From IMG/VR virus record IMGVR_UViG_3300015202_000027, positions 1 through 37,505 of that record: a DNA stretch of 37,505 bases; one strand, written 5' to 3'. A program made the position numbers and the translations under genes. How positions within the stretch are numbered: position 1 is the stretch's first letter; each line of letters starts with the position of its first letter. This document shows, one piece after another, positions 16,665-24,025 of the stretch. Origin of the DNA: a virus. A model generated the notes under the pieces. It worked only from the letters and a program-made list of their open reading frames with translations. It was not told the DNA's origin and ran no database searches.

Positions 16665-17128
16665 ACCGCGACTACAAGATCGAAAAGATTAACGCCTATA
16701 AAAAGCTGATTGAAACGAAGCGCCTGCCCAAGGCTCCGGAAGGGGAGAAGGGTGTTCCACGAGTTGAAGACGAGATTCTGGACGAGTTCTCGACTTGGGC
16801 CAATCTCCAGCTCGCGAAGCTCTTGGGTGAGGAAACCAAGCCCAGTCAAACCATGCTGACGGAAGAGGAGCGAGTGATCCTGAAGGGATTCGCCCAGAAG
16901 CTTATTCAAAAATCGCTGCAGCCAGAAGCTTCCACGCCTACTCAAGTCGCTCGTGCAGCTCCTCAGCCCAATAAAACCCGTCCGGCAGCAAGCGGTACAG
17001 CAATTCAGAGGGAAGAAGAGGAACGGGATCCAGCGATCCCACTCGGAAACCGCCTCAGAAAGCCGAAGTCCGGAACCACCGTTCTGGACGCCCTGGACGA
17101 CCTTGATCGCCAAGGACCAGAGTTTTGA
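16661..17128 (+). CDS. Hypothetical protein
   Basis: 155 residues, not recognised. The N-terminal half is helical and charged. The C-terminal half (from about residue 85) is rich in Ala, Pro, Gln and charged residues and looks disordered, ending in TTVLDALDDLDRQGPEF. It overlaps the ClpP-like gene (ATGA). A class A motif lies inside it at 16992 and could start transcription of the FKBP-like gene. An adaptor for the neighbouring ClpP-like protease is possible, but this is only a guess from position. Confidence 0.7.
   Translation: MNRDYKIEKINAYKKLIETKRLPKAPEGEKGVPRVEDEILDEFSTWANLQLAKLLGEETKPSQTMLTEEERVILKGFAQKLIQKSLQPEASTPTQVARAAPQPNKTRPAASGTAIQREEEERDPAIPLGNRLRKPKSGTTVLDALDDLDRQGPEF
16992..17003 (+). 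promoter_or_regulatory. Class A motif inside the 16661 gene
   Basis: GCGGTACAGCAA, lying about 150 bases before the FKBP-like gene. It differs from the consensus at the ATC ahead of the core. It is within a codon run (SGTAIQ), so a chance origin is possible. Confidence 0.45.
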
Positions 17129-17155
17129 AACTAGTTACGAGGAGCAGTGAACAGC

Positions 17156-17806
17156 ATGAGTAAGAATCCATGGGCCCAGCAGGCAAGCGGTAAAGACAAA
17201 CTGAGGCAGAAGGTGAGCGCAGTGGCTCAACAGAACGCCCAATCCATCCAGGCTCTCGCCCAGGTCCAGCAGATGGTGTACGGCCTCAGCTACAAACTTT
17301 TCGATCTCGAGCAAAAGCTTACCCAGGCAGAGAATGTCGCAAAAGTGGCCGATTACCGTTCCCAAGCCCTGTCTAACGTCCTCGCCAAGGCTTCTATTGG
17401 ATTCACCGACGACACCATCTCGAACGAGATCATCTCTCTTCAAGAGAAGGACTTCGATACCAACTCGGCGGCTGATGATGTTCGGCGTGGTCTAGAAAAT
17501 GCTGATACCGAAACAGCAGCGAATGATCTCCATGCCATCACCACCATCTCGGTGTTCAAAGACGGCGTTGAGCTGAAGGATGAGCGAATCGTGCGTTCCA
17601 AGGTTGAGATCGGGAAGGCCGAACTCTTCAATGGCGACCTAGATGCTGCCTTGGTGGGGCTGAAAGTGGGCGATTCCAAGGACTTCCCTCTTGTCATTGG
17701 GAACCGCATCGATACGGCGCGAGTCACCCTTCTTGGACTGCGTAGAGCGCCCGCCATCGCAGCCGTTGAGATGACCGAAGCTCATACGGAGATCTCCAAT
17801 GCCTAA
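17156..17806 (+). CDS. FKBP-like domain protein
   Basis: 216 residues. The C-terminal part (about residues 120-195) matches the FKBP pattern: FKDGVELKDERIV, then NGDLDAALVGLKVGDSKDF, the usual flap and glycine-rich turn that shapes the prolyl isomerase pocket. Whether the active-site aromatic residues remain is unclear. The N-terminal 75 residues are long helices with Gln-rich heptad-like spacing (AQQNAQSIQALAQVQQMV), suggesting a coiled coil. The ATG at 17156 has AGGAG eleven bases upstream; a GTG at 17147 is closer but only two bases from it. It overlaps the next gene by eight bases. A chaperone for virion or nuclease folding is possible. Confidence 0.6.
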   Translation: MSKNPWAQQASGKDKLRQKVSAVAQQNAQSIQALAQVQQMVYGLSYKLFDLEQKLTQAENVAKVADYRSQALSNVLAKASIGFTDDTISNEIISLQEKDFDTNSAADDVRRGLENADTETAANDLHAITTISVFKDGVELKDERIVRSKVEIGKAELFNGDLDAALVGLKVGDSKDFPLVIGNRIDTARVTLLGLRRAPAIAAVEMTEAHTEISNA

Positions 17807-18764
17807 ATCCTCCAAAGCTTCCGCGAAGAAGGCGAAGGCTAGCTCCGCAAAGGAGGCTGGAGGATCATCTGAGGGCGCCCAAAGGGTCCTGGATGCCTAT
17901 CTGGCTCTCGTCCAGAAGAAGGGCATGCTACCAACTCGGTCAGAAATGATCGCGAGTGGAGTGTCCAGGGACCGCATTCGTGAACACTTCGGGAATATCT
18001 CGATGCTCCATACGGCGGCTCGAGAGAAATCTCCCGAAGTGTTCGATGAACTCATCAACGAGGATTCGTTCACCGAAGAGCTTCATGAGTCGCTGGTTGC
18101 GGACGTGAAGAGGTATAAGCGATTCGTCATCACTACGGCCGTTACGGGTTGTCTTGTCCATGAAGGCTTCCTGAAGAGTATCCAACACTACTGCCGGAAA
18201 AACGGGGCGAAGCTGCTGGTTCTGCCAGCTTCTGACCCAGGCTCACTCCAGGGGTTCAACCTCGATAAGTCGCTCGGTAAAGAAGCAATCGTATTCGCCG
18301 ACCTCCAGCTGAACTCGAACATCTTCCTGGCAGCTATTAAGTTGTCGGCCAAGCACATAGACCCTTCTACGGGGCTCGACCGAATTGGGCAACGTCATGG
18401 CACTTTCATCTACGCCTCTCCCAAGCAGCGTCTGAAGTTTATGCCCGTGAGTAACACAAAGCATCCCCACGCTGAAATGACGACTGGGGCAGTGACCCTC
18501 CCTAACTACACTCCAAAGCGTTACATGAGCGACCGAACTGCCTATATTGCCAACCACGACCATGTGATGGGGGCATTGATCGTGGAGGTGGTCGACAACG
18601 ATCGTTACCACTTCCGTCAAATCCAAGCCGACTCAGACGGCGGATTCGTGGACCTGGGAGACTTCTATCAGGGAGACACCCTCTCGAAGATGTACGCCGA
18701 GGGCTTTATGCTCGGCGACTGGCACTCTGGTGAGACCGATCCCACTGCAGCCAAAGCGTGGTGA
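17799..18764 (+). CDS. T5 A1-like metallophosphoesterase, N-terminal part
   Basis: 321 residues. With the next ORF it makes one protein similar in plan and length to T5 A1, which is needed for host DNA breakdown in T5 infection. The N-terminal 30 residues are Lys/Ala/Ser-rich. A helical section follows (TRSEMIASGVSRDRIREHFGNI), a small DNA-binding-like domain, then the alpha/beta core. The frame ends in GDWHSGETDP at residues 306-315, the first metal-binding motif (GDxH), and then hits TGA at 18762. All later motifs are in the +1 frame. It overlaps the FKBP-like gene by eight bases. Confidence 0.75.
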   Translation: MPKSSKASAKKAKASSAKEAGGSSEGAQRVLDAYLALVQKKGMLPTRSEMIASGVSRDRIREHFGNISMLHTAAREKSPEVFDELINEDSFTEELHESLVADVKRYKRFVITTAVTGCLVHEGFLKSIQHYCRKNGAKLLVLPASDPGSLQGFNLDKSLGKEAIVFADLQLNSNIFLAAIKLSAKHIDPSTGLDRIGQRHGTFIYASPKQRLKFMPVSNTKHPHAEMTTGAVTLPNYTPKRYMSDRTAYIANHDHVMGALIVEVVDNDRYHFRQIQADSDGGFVDLGDFYQGDTLSKMYAEGFMLGDWHSGETDPTAAKAW

Positions 18765-19509
18765 ATTGGCTAGACCAAAACGCTTGTTCATCCACGACGG
18801 GTTTAATGGGCTGTCGATCAATCATCATGAGCGGCACAGGCAAATCCGCCGAGCGACACTTTCTTCCCATGGACTCCTCAATCTCGAACGAGAGTTGAAA
18901 CAGTACGCTATGGATCAAGATGATTTGGCGAGTTGGCCGCACGTCGAAGAGCTGATCAACGTGAAATCCAACCATGACGTCTTCTTGGACAATTGGCTCC
19001 AGGAAGGCCATTGGACGGATGACGCCGAGAACTACAATCTGGCTGTTAAGCTCGCTTGCGCCATGACGGATGGCGTGAATCCCCTCGAGTATGCCGCTCG
19101 TAAGCTTGGGATGAAAAATAAGAAATCCAGGTGGCTCAGCCTGGACGAGGACTTCTTCATCGCTGGTATCCAGCACGGGGCCCATGGTCACAAAGGTCCA
19201 AAGGGGGCTAGGGGCAACATTAAGGGGATGGAAAAGGCCTATGGTCGCTCCAATACCGGTCACTCACACGGTCCTGAGATCCTGAGGCAGGCCTTCCAGG
19301 GTGGAACCTCAAGCTTCCTGAAGCTTGACTACAATACCGGCCCCTCGGACTGGGTCCACTCCTCGATCCTCACTTACCCGAATGGCCAACGTCAAATCAT
19401 CAATTCATTCGATGGAGAATGGCGAATGATCGACGACAAGAAGGTCGGCAGCAAACCTAGACTTAAGTTCGCTATTAAGAAGGGCAAACGCCCCTCGCGG
19501 AGAAAGTAA
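18730..19509 (+). CDS. T5 A1-like metallophosphoesterase, C-terminal part in +1 frame
   Basis: 259 residues as an independent ORF from a GTG at 18730, or about 249 if entered by a +1 shift at 18762. It carries the remaining metallophosphoesterase motifs of the A1 family: HDGF near 22-25, SNHD at 80-83, GAHGHKG at 150-156 and GHSH at 177-180, with RLFIHDGFNG and INHH also typical. No GDxH motif is present, so it needs the first ORF to make an active site. Three origins are possible: a programmed +1 frameshift, two separate chains that assemble, or an inactivating or sequencing error. The ORFs overlap by 35 bases. Confidence 0.75.
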   Translation: MRPIPLQPKRGELARPKRLFIHDGFNGLSINHHERHRQIRRATLSSHGLLNLERELKQYAMDQDDLASWPHVEELINVKSNHDVFLDNWLQEGHWTDDAENYNLAVKLACAMTDGVNPLEYAARKLGMKNKKSRWLSLDEDFFIAGIQHGAHGHKGPKGARGNIKGMEKAYGRSNTGHSHGPEILRQAFQGGTSSFLKLDYNTGPSDWVHSSILTYPNGQRQIINSFDGEWRMIDDKKVGSKPRLKFAIKKGKRPSRRK

Positions 19510-19524
19510 TTGCCCATTATCTAA

Positions 19525-19599
19525 TGACTCCTGACCCATACCTGAATTGTTTTCCCCGCTTAGGGGAAGCCTACCCACTTCTCGGTAAAATAGGAGTCA
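19525..19599 (+). promoter_or_regulatory. Leader that may hide the ribosome binding site of the 19602 gene
   Basis: TGACTCCT at 19525-19532 is an exact complement of AGGAGTCA at 19592-19599, which contains the Shine-Dalgarno sequence of the gene starting at 19602. Between them a second hairpin, TTCCCC-GCTTA-GGGGAA at 19552-19568, would bring the arms together. Structure is visible, function is inferred. Confidence 0.45.
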
Positions 19600-19601
19600 A
19601 G

Positions 19602-19925
19602 ATGAGTCGTGATCGGAACGCACTGACGGAATTGAAGCGCGAGAATCGGAGACTTCGAAAGGAACTCCATAAGTTCACGAATGCTCAAGAAGATGCTGAA
19701 GAGAGCGCTCAGACAGATGAGACGACGGAAGAGCCAAAGACACGCAAAGAGAAGGTGGCGGCTCCAGATGGAAAACGGACCAGAAAACCCCAAAAGGCAG
19801 AATCGGACGGGCCAGGATGCCCGACATGCCCAAAATGCAATGACGCAGGAACGGAGATCATCCTACTAGGCCAATTCAGATACTACTTTTGTATCGAACG
19901 CTGTGGGTATCGCCGCAAGATCTAA
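19602..19925 (+). CDS. Small zinc-finger-like protein with charged N-terminus
   Basis: 107 residues. The ATG at 19602 has AGGAG five bases upstream; the frame is open to 19524 but without a binding site. The N-terminal half is a charged helix with coiled-coil character (LKRENRRLRKELHKF), followed by a disordered Lys/Glu/Thr stretch. The last 40 residues hold CPTCPKC and a CIERC segment, a likely zinc-binding ribbon ending in GYRRKI. A DNA- or RNA-binding role would fit. The start of the next gene overlaps the stop (TAATG). Confidence 0.6.
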   Translation: MSRDRNALTELKRENRRLRKELHKFTNAQEDAEESAQTDETTEEPKTRKEKVAAPDGKRTRKPQKAESDGPGCPTCPKCNDAGTEIILLGQFRYYFCIERCGYRRKI

Positions 19926-20260
19926 TGACGACACGAATTCGCCCTACCCCACAGGAAATTGAGGCGGCGGTCACGGCCATGAGCCAGTTTACGACCGAAG
20001 AAATACAAGAAGAAATCATAGGGTTAGAGGACAACCTCCGCGTCTTATCGGCTGACGGTACAGCAATGATAAGCCTTCGCGAATTCCGAAGGATACGCCA
20101 CGGGTATCAACTCCTGGTGCAAGTCATGAGGATACGTGATGGACGACAGATGCATGAGGAAACTGAAGTGCGTACCGAGCAAGCCTTGTCCGGAAGGGCG
20201 CAAAGCCGTCGACGCCGCCAGGCGCGGCGAGGTAGCCGGCTGTTCCTGGTTTGTAGCTGA
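19925..20260 (+). CDS. Small hypothetical protein
   Basis: 111 residues from the ATG at 19925, overlapping the previous stop by one base. The first 75 residues look like a normal helical acidic-to-basic protein (EEIQEEIIGLEDNLRVL, then LREFRRIRHGYQLLVQV). The last 40 are Arg-rich (RAQSRRRRQARRG) and overlap the 20139 gene in another frame, so this tail may be only an out-of-frame extension. A class A motif lies inside at 20054. Confidence 0.5.
   Translation: MTTRIRPTPQEIEAAVTAMSQFTTEEIQEEIIGLEDNLRVLSADGTAMISLREFRRIRHGYQLLVQVMRIRDGRQMHEETEVRTEQALSGRAQSRRRRQARRGSRLFLVCS
20054..20065 (+). promoter_or_regulatory. Class A motif inside the 19925 gene
   Basis: GACGGTACAGCA, with an in-frame ATG directly after the core at 20066 and the next gene about 75 bases further on. 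Either an internal start of the 19925 frame or a promoter for the 20139 gene. Confidence 0.5.
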
Positions 20261-20423
20261 CGCCGAATCCAACTACTGCGTCTGGAAGTACCTCTCAGAC
20301 GGTGGTCAGCCCACAGACCCCGCAAAGATTTCCCGACTTTGCATGGTGGACGACTCGGAAGTGAAAAAGATCCTCCAGGGCTTCAAGAAGAAGATGGATG
20401 AGGATGGGGTTCCGACAGAATAG
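20139..20423 (+). CDS. Small cysteine-containing hypothetical protein
   Basis: 94 residues from the ATG at 20139; ATG 20154 is an alternative start. Cysteines in MDDRCMRKLKC, SKPC, AGCSW, NYCVW and RLCM suggest a metal site, although no standard finger spacing is apparent. The C-terminal half is a helix-turn-helix-like pair (KISRLCMVDDSEVKKIL). It is the last gene before virion block 2, so a switch role is conceivable, but no family is recognised. Confidence 0.65.
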   Translation: MDDRCMRKLKCVPSKPCPEGRKAVDAARRGEVAGCSWFVADAESNYCVWKYLSDGGQPTDPAKISRLCMVDDSEVKKILQGFKKKMDEDGVPTE

Positions 20424-20428
20424 TTGCG

Positions 20429-20477
20429 TTCAATGGATCCTATTGAAAATCAGTCTACGCAGGTCATGTTTCAATAG
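20429..20477 (+). promoter_or_regulatory. Inverted repeats around the block 2 class B motif
   Basis: TTCAAT-GGATCCT-ATTGAA (20429-20447) is a perfect inverted repeat. CTATTGAAA (20440-20448) is also exactly complementary to TTTCAATAG (20469-20477), and the TCTACGCA of the class B motif lies between these arms. Three half-sites around a promoter-like element look like an operator. Confidence 0.45.
20454..20475 (+). promoter_or_regulatory. Class B motif of virion block 2
   Basis: TCTACGCA, 11 bases, AAT. The AAT ends eight bases before the ATG at 20484, with no Shine-Dalgarno sequence between. If the AAT is part of a -10 element, transcription would start at or beside the start codon and the mRNA would be leaderless. 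Confidence 0.6.
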
Positions 20478-20483
20478 TCTTTG

Positions 20484-21224
20484 ATGGATCTTAAAAAGGG
20501 AACGGTCATTGAGTGTGTCGCATCGACGTCGGACAACGACGTAGTCGGCGAATCCCTCGATGTGAACGGCGCAGACATCTCTCCTCTCCTCGAGGGGCGC
20601 GGGTTCTGCAATGTCGATCATCGGAATGACTTCGCCCATTTGGTCGGGAAAGTTCAGGACGCAAAGATCATCAAGTCTCTTGGTGATTGCAGCACTCCTT
20701 CTCAGATCAAATTTTGGGACGAACTGAAAAAGCCATTCATTTGGACCAAGGCTGAGATCTACGACGGCCACGGTCACAAAGAGGCCGATTCTATCGCCTC
20801 AATTTACAAGTTTTATCAAGCGAAGGGCGAAGCTCCTCCGATTAAAGTGTCAGTTGAGGGCAAAACCCTTGAGCGCGACGGAAATTCTTTGAAGCGGACC
20901 CTGATCAAGGGAATCGCCCTCACAGTTGCTCCTTGCAATCGGAAGACTCGCACTGAAGTGGTCGCTATCACCAAGTCGAATGGTGGCAACCCAAACACTC
21001 TAGTGAAAAGCGAAGATTCTGCCTTCGTACCAATGTTTATCGAGATGAAGGACGAACCCGTCCAGAAATTATACCAACTCGCGGTCACCGCCCGCGAGTT
21101 GCTGCGCGACGTGAGAATGCAATTCACGAAGTCAGAACAGAAGGTCGAGCTGCGAAGCCCGGCACTTCTCGAGCGGGCGAAACAGATGAAAGCGTCTCTT
21201 ATTAAGAAGACGCGTAAAAACTAG
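20484..21224 (+). CDS. Prohead protease
   Basis: 246 residues. Prohead proteases cleave scaffold and capsid proteins during head maturation. Family-like features include the beta-rich N-terminus (VASTSDNDVVGESLDVNG), the VDHRND segment with the candidate active-site His, and VSVEGKTLERDG followed by IALTVAPCN, which fits the conserved serine and ALT-P stretch of the phage prohead protease families (U35/S78-like). The last 60 residues are helical and basic. The ATG at 20484 is chosen over the TTG at 20481 because it gives a standard start. The following genes have strong AGGAGG sites, while this one, right at a class B motif, has none. Confidence 0.75.
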   Translation: MDLKKGTVIECVASTSDNDVVGESLDVNGADISPLLEGRGFCNVDHRNDFAHLVGKVQDAKIIKSLGDCSTPSQIKFWDELKKPFIWTKAEIYDGHGHKEADSIASIYKFYQAKGEAPPIKVSVEGKTLERDGNSLKRTLIKGIALTVAPCNRKTRTEVVAITKSNGGNPNTLVKSEDSAFVPMFIEMKDEPVQKLYQLAVTARELLRDVRMQFTKSEQKVELRSPALLERAKQMKASLIKKTRKN

Positions 21225-21238
21225 GAGGATTACCCACC

Positions 21239-21655
21239 ATGGCTATGAAATCTAACCAATCGGAGCAAATGGCAAAGCGCCTGAAGTCTGAACTTCAGGC
21301 GCTCGCCCCCGAGCTGACCTGCACCATTCTTGACAGCGAAGTGACCGTGTTCGACGGCGCAACTGTCATTGCTTTGATCAAACTTGCCCGCCGGACCTTT
21401 GACGGCTTCAATATCGCTTACGAACTTTCCAGTGAAGTTGGTCAGGGTTTCCCTGAGCACGATTGCTGGTTCGCAGTGAAGAGCGACATCACTCGTTCCC
21501 GTTTCGCTCGCGTATCCAAGGCAGTCTTTGCCGTCGGATGCAGCGAAGTGAAATTGATCGAGACGTCCGCTTCTCCAGCTGAGTCCGACCTTGCGGATGC
21601 GAACGTTGTTGTTGTGATCCCGAACGATGGTCGTATCGGCAGCATCGGCGCCTAA
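21239..21655 (+). CDS. Hypothetical head-region protein
   Basis: 138 residues, not recognised. AGGAGG lies ten bases upstream. It has helical N-terminal residues, then a beta-like stretch (TCTILDSEVTVFDGATVIALI) and a compact alpha/beta body ending in NVVVVIPNDGRIGSIGA. It lies between prohead protease and scaffold genes and shares their promoter, which suggests a head-assembly or decoration role. No signal peptide or membrane segment. Confidence 0.65.
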   Translation: MAMKSNQSEQMAKRLKSELQALAPELTCTILDSEVTVFDGATVIALIKLARRTFDGFNIAYELSSEVGQGFPEHDCWFAVKSDITRSRFARVSKAVFAVGCSEVKLIETSASPAESDLADANVVVVIPNDGRIGSIGA

Positions 21656-21681
21656 TTCCAACTAATTAGGAGGACCGGCTA

Positions 21682-22446
21682 ATGAATACCCCAAAAGACA
21701 CCCAGACTCTCACCAAGGAAGAAGCCTTGAGAAAAGTCGCAGAGGTTCTTGAAGAAGCACTCGCTGAATACGAGAGCCTCGAAAAGATGGACCTTGAGCT
21801 TGCTGAAGATCCTTCTCGCCCATTCCCGAAAGCCGAAGACGAATCTGAAGAGTCCGAAGACGGCGAAGACGGCGAAGAGAATGAAGACGAAGAGTCCGAA
21901 GAAGAGAAAAAGAAAAAGAAGCTGCTCGCTGACAAAGACGGCGATGAGAACGAAGACGAAATGGAGCCAAAGGACGATGAAATGTCCGATGACGCCATGA
22001 AATCTGAGTACGCCGCTTTCCAAAAGAAAATGGAAGCGCGTGGTCTCCTGAAAAAGGAAGAACCAAAAACCAACGCTAAAATCGAAGACGTAAAGAAGTC
22101 TGAGATCAGCGTGGGTGAGAGCCTCGCTAAAGCTGAAGTCGAAACCCTCCGCAAGAGCATCGATGACCGCTTTGCTTCTTTCGAGAAGTCGATCAGCACC
22201 ATCCAGGAAGTAGTTACTAAAATTGCTGGTCAGCCTGCCTCGCCCCGTAAAGGCGTGTCTGGACTCCAGCCGCTTAAGAAAAGCGAAGAAGGTTCGGTTC
22301 AGTTTTCGAAATCGCAGATTTGCGACAAGTTGCTTGAACTGAAAAAATCCGGTGACCGCAGGGTGAATACGTCCCTGATCGCCAGGATCGAAACCAACTG
22401 TCTGCAGAAAGCAGACTTCGATCTCATCAACTCGATTCTGGCCTAA
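21682..22446 (+). CDS. Scaffold-like acidic protein
   Basis: 254 residues, with AGGAGG eight bases upstream of the ATG. It has a helical N-terminus followed by a very acidic region (about residues 48-100, many Glu and Asp with a run of lysines), then charged helices with coiled-coil character (VETLRKSIDDRFASFEKSI) and a C-terminal domain. Composition, position directly before the capsid gene and nearness to the protease are typical of internal scaffolds, which guide capsid assembly and are then cleaved or released. Scaffold sequences are poorly conserved, so the call rests on context. Confidence 0.65.
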   Translation: MNTPKDTQTLTKEEALRKVAEVLEEALAEYESLEKMDLELAEDPSRPFPKAEDESEESEDGEDGEENEDEESEEEKKKKKLLADKDGDENEDEMEPKDDEMSDDAMKSEYAAFQKKMEARGLLKKEEPKTNAKIEDVKKSEISVGESLAKAEVETLRKSIDDRFASFEKSISTIQEVVTKIAGQPASPRKGVSGLQPLKKSEEGSVQFSKSQICDKLLELKKSGDRRVNTSLIARIETNCLQKADFDLINSILA

Positions 22447-22476
22447 CCAGGGTCCGCTCACTAGGAGGAACACACA

Positions 22477-23964
22477 GTGTTTAACGATCTTTTTAACGTG
22501 CAACAAGGCAATATGGCTTCGGCAGCCCTCGACCAGTCCCAAGCCGAAGAACTTGCAAAGACGATGACTATCGGTCATGCCAATGGTCTCAATGCCCCAG
22601 GCAGTTTGACCGGTGGTGCTGCCCTTCAGATGGAATCGATGGATTCTACCCTGAAGAGCATGACCTACGATGCTACTCACCTCCAGCTCTGGCCTGCGAT
22701 CCCACAAGATCGCGCGTACAGCTTGGTTGAGCAGTACACCCGCACCAACAGCTACGGCGATGCCGGTAGCGTGTTCGTGCCTGAAGCTGGCTCCCCAGCC
22801 ATGAACGACAGCGATTACAATCGCGCAGCACAAAAGGTGGTCTTCATGGCTACCCGCCGTGGTGTGAGCTTGCCTTCGACCCTCGTTCGCATGAACTTCG
22901 GTGGCGACATCGAAGCTAAAGAAGCACAAGCCGGAACCCTCTGGATGCTCGAGCGTCTGGAACGTGCGATGTACAAGTCGCATGCTCAGTTCCTCTCGGC
23001 CGACGGCTTCGACAACGCACAAATGTCTGACGTCCCTGCAAAGATCCAGAACCTGGAACTTTCGGGTATGGAATTCCAGATCCGTGCTGGTCAGCAGGAA
23101 GAAGAGAACCAGATCCGTGCCTTCGAAGGTTACGGCGCGAACTCCAGCGTTGTTTCTGACTTGGCCGGCGACACCCTCAGCGAAGGTTCGATCGAAGACC
23201 TCGCCAACGTGTTGATCGAGAACTTGGCTCACCCAAGCGAACTCCACCTCCAGCCGAAGAACCTCTCGGACTTCATCAAGCAGTTCTACCCAAAGGAGCG
23301 CGTCAATACGATGGGCGTTCTGGACGGCCGAGCTGGTTACATCGTGAAGACCATGAGCACGACCGCAGGCGACATTGCCCTCAAGGCAAACGTCTTCTTG
23401 CGGCCTAAGCAGACCCCTAAGCCTCAGAACGATCGTGCTGGCGTCCCTGGCGCCCCTGCGAGCGTGGCTGTTGCCGCTGCTGTCGGAGCAAGTTCGAGCC
23501 TCCATGCTGCAGACATCTATCGCTACACCATCTCGTCTTGCAACGAGCAGGGTGAAGGCGCTGCTGTCACCACCTCGGCCGCCGCTACTGTGGCTGCTGA
23601 CGGAGATGCAGTGACCCTCGCGATCGCTTCCCCAGCTGGCGGAGCTTCTGTCACCCACTACGGGATCTACCGCACCGCTAAGTCGGGTTCGGGCGCTCCT
23701 CAGTTCCTGGGCTTCGTGAAGCGTTCGGGTGCAACCACTGCATTCCGCGATATGGGCAAGAAGGCTCCTGGCTCGGCAACTGCGTACATGCTCGACATGA
23801 ACGCAGACATCCTGTGCTGGAAGCAACTCGCTCCTCTGACCCGCGTGAACCTCGCTCAACTCAGCTTGGCTAAAGAGTTCATTCTCTGGCTGGCTGGTTG
23901 CTTGATCGTGTTCAAGCCTCGCGCTCTCGGCTTGTTCGAGAACATCGGGAAGGCTGCTTCGTAA
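22477..23964 (+). CDS. Major capsid protein with inserted Ig/FN3-like domain
   Basis: 495 residues, GTG start with AGGAGGA seven bases upstream, as expected for a strongly expressed gene. The first 300 residues and the last 60 look like an HK97-fold major capsid protein (LQLWPAIPQDRAYSLVEQYTR, ATRRGVSLPSTLVRMNFG). Between about residues 310 and 430 lies a beta-rich, low-charge Ala/Ser/Val/Thr segment with the rhythm of an Ig- or FN3-like domain (YRYTISSCNEQGEGA, VTHYGIYRTAKSG). It is probably a surface-exposed insertion. The gene is followed by a strong terminator, so virion block 2 ends here. Confidence 0.82.
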   Translation: MFNDLFNVQQGNMASAALDQSQAEELAKTMTIGHANGLNAPGSLTGGAALQMESMDSTLKSMTYDATHLQLWPAIPQDRAYSLVEQYTRTNSYGDAGSVFVPEAGSPAMNDSDYNRAAQKVVFMATRRGVSLPSTLVRMNFGGDIEAKEAQAGTLWMLERLERAMYKSHAQFLSADGFDNAQMSDVPAKIQNLELSGMEFQIRAGQQEEENQIRAFEGYGANSSVVSDLAGDTLSEGSIEDLANVLIENLAHPSELHLQPKNLSDFIKQFYPKERVNTMGVLDGRAGYIVKTMSTTAGDIALKANVFLRPKQTPKPQNDRAGVPGAPASVAVAAAVGASSSLHAADIYRYTISSCNEQGEGAAVTTSAAATVAADGDAVTLAIASPAGGASVTHYGIYRTAKSGSGAPQFLGFVKRSGATTAFRDMGKKAPGSATAYMLDMNADILCWKQLAPLTRVNLAQLSLAKEFILWLAGCLIVFKPRALGLFENIGKAAS

Positions 23965-23993
23965 TCTAGACCTCTAGTTCCATCAAATGAATT

Positions 23994-24025
23994 GGCCCCA
24001 CTGGGAAACCAGTGGGGCCTTTTTT
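23994..24025 (+). terminator. Intrinsic terminator of the capsid operon
   Basis: A perfect 11-base-pair stem (GGCCCCACTGG / CCAGTGGGGCC) with a GAAA tetraloop, followed by six T residues. It ends virion block 2. It is not a strong terminator on the minus strand because no T-run follows in that direction. Confidence 0.95.

Noticed and set aside
21679-23859. Very long minus-strand open frame (over 700 codons) opposite the scaffold and capsid genes
   Set aside because: It is a shadow caused by the biased codon use of the strongly expressed genes, and has low-complexity and cysteine-heavy runs, no binding site and no class A motif.
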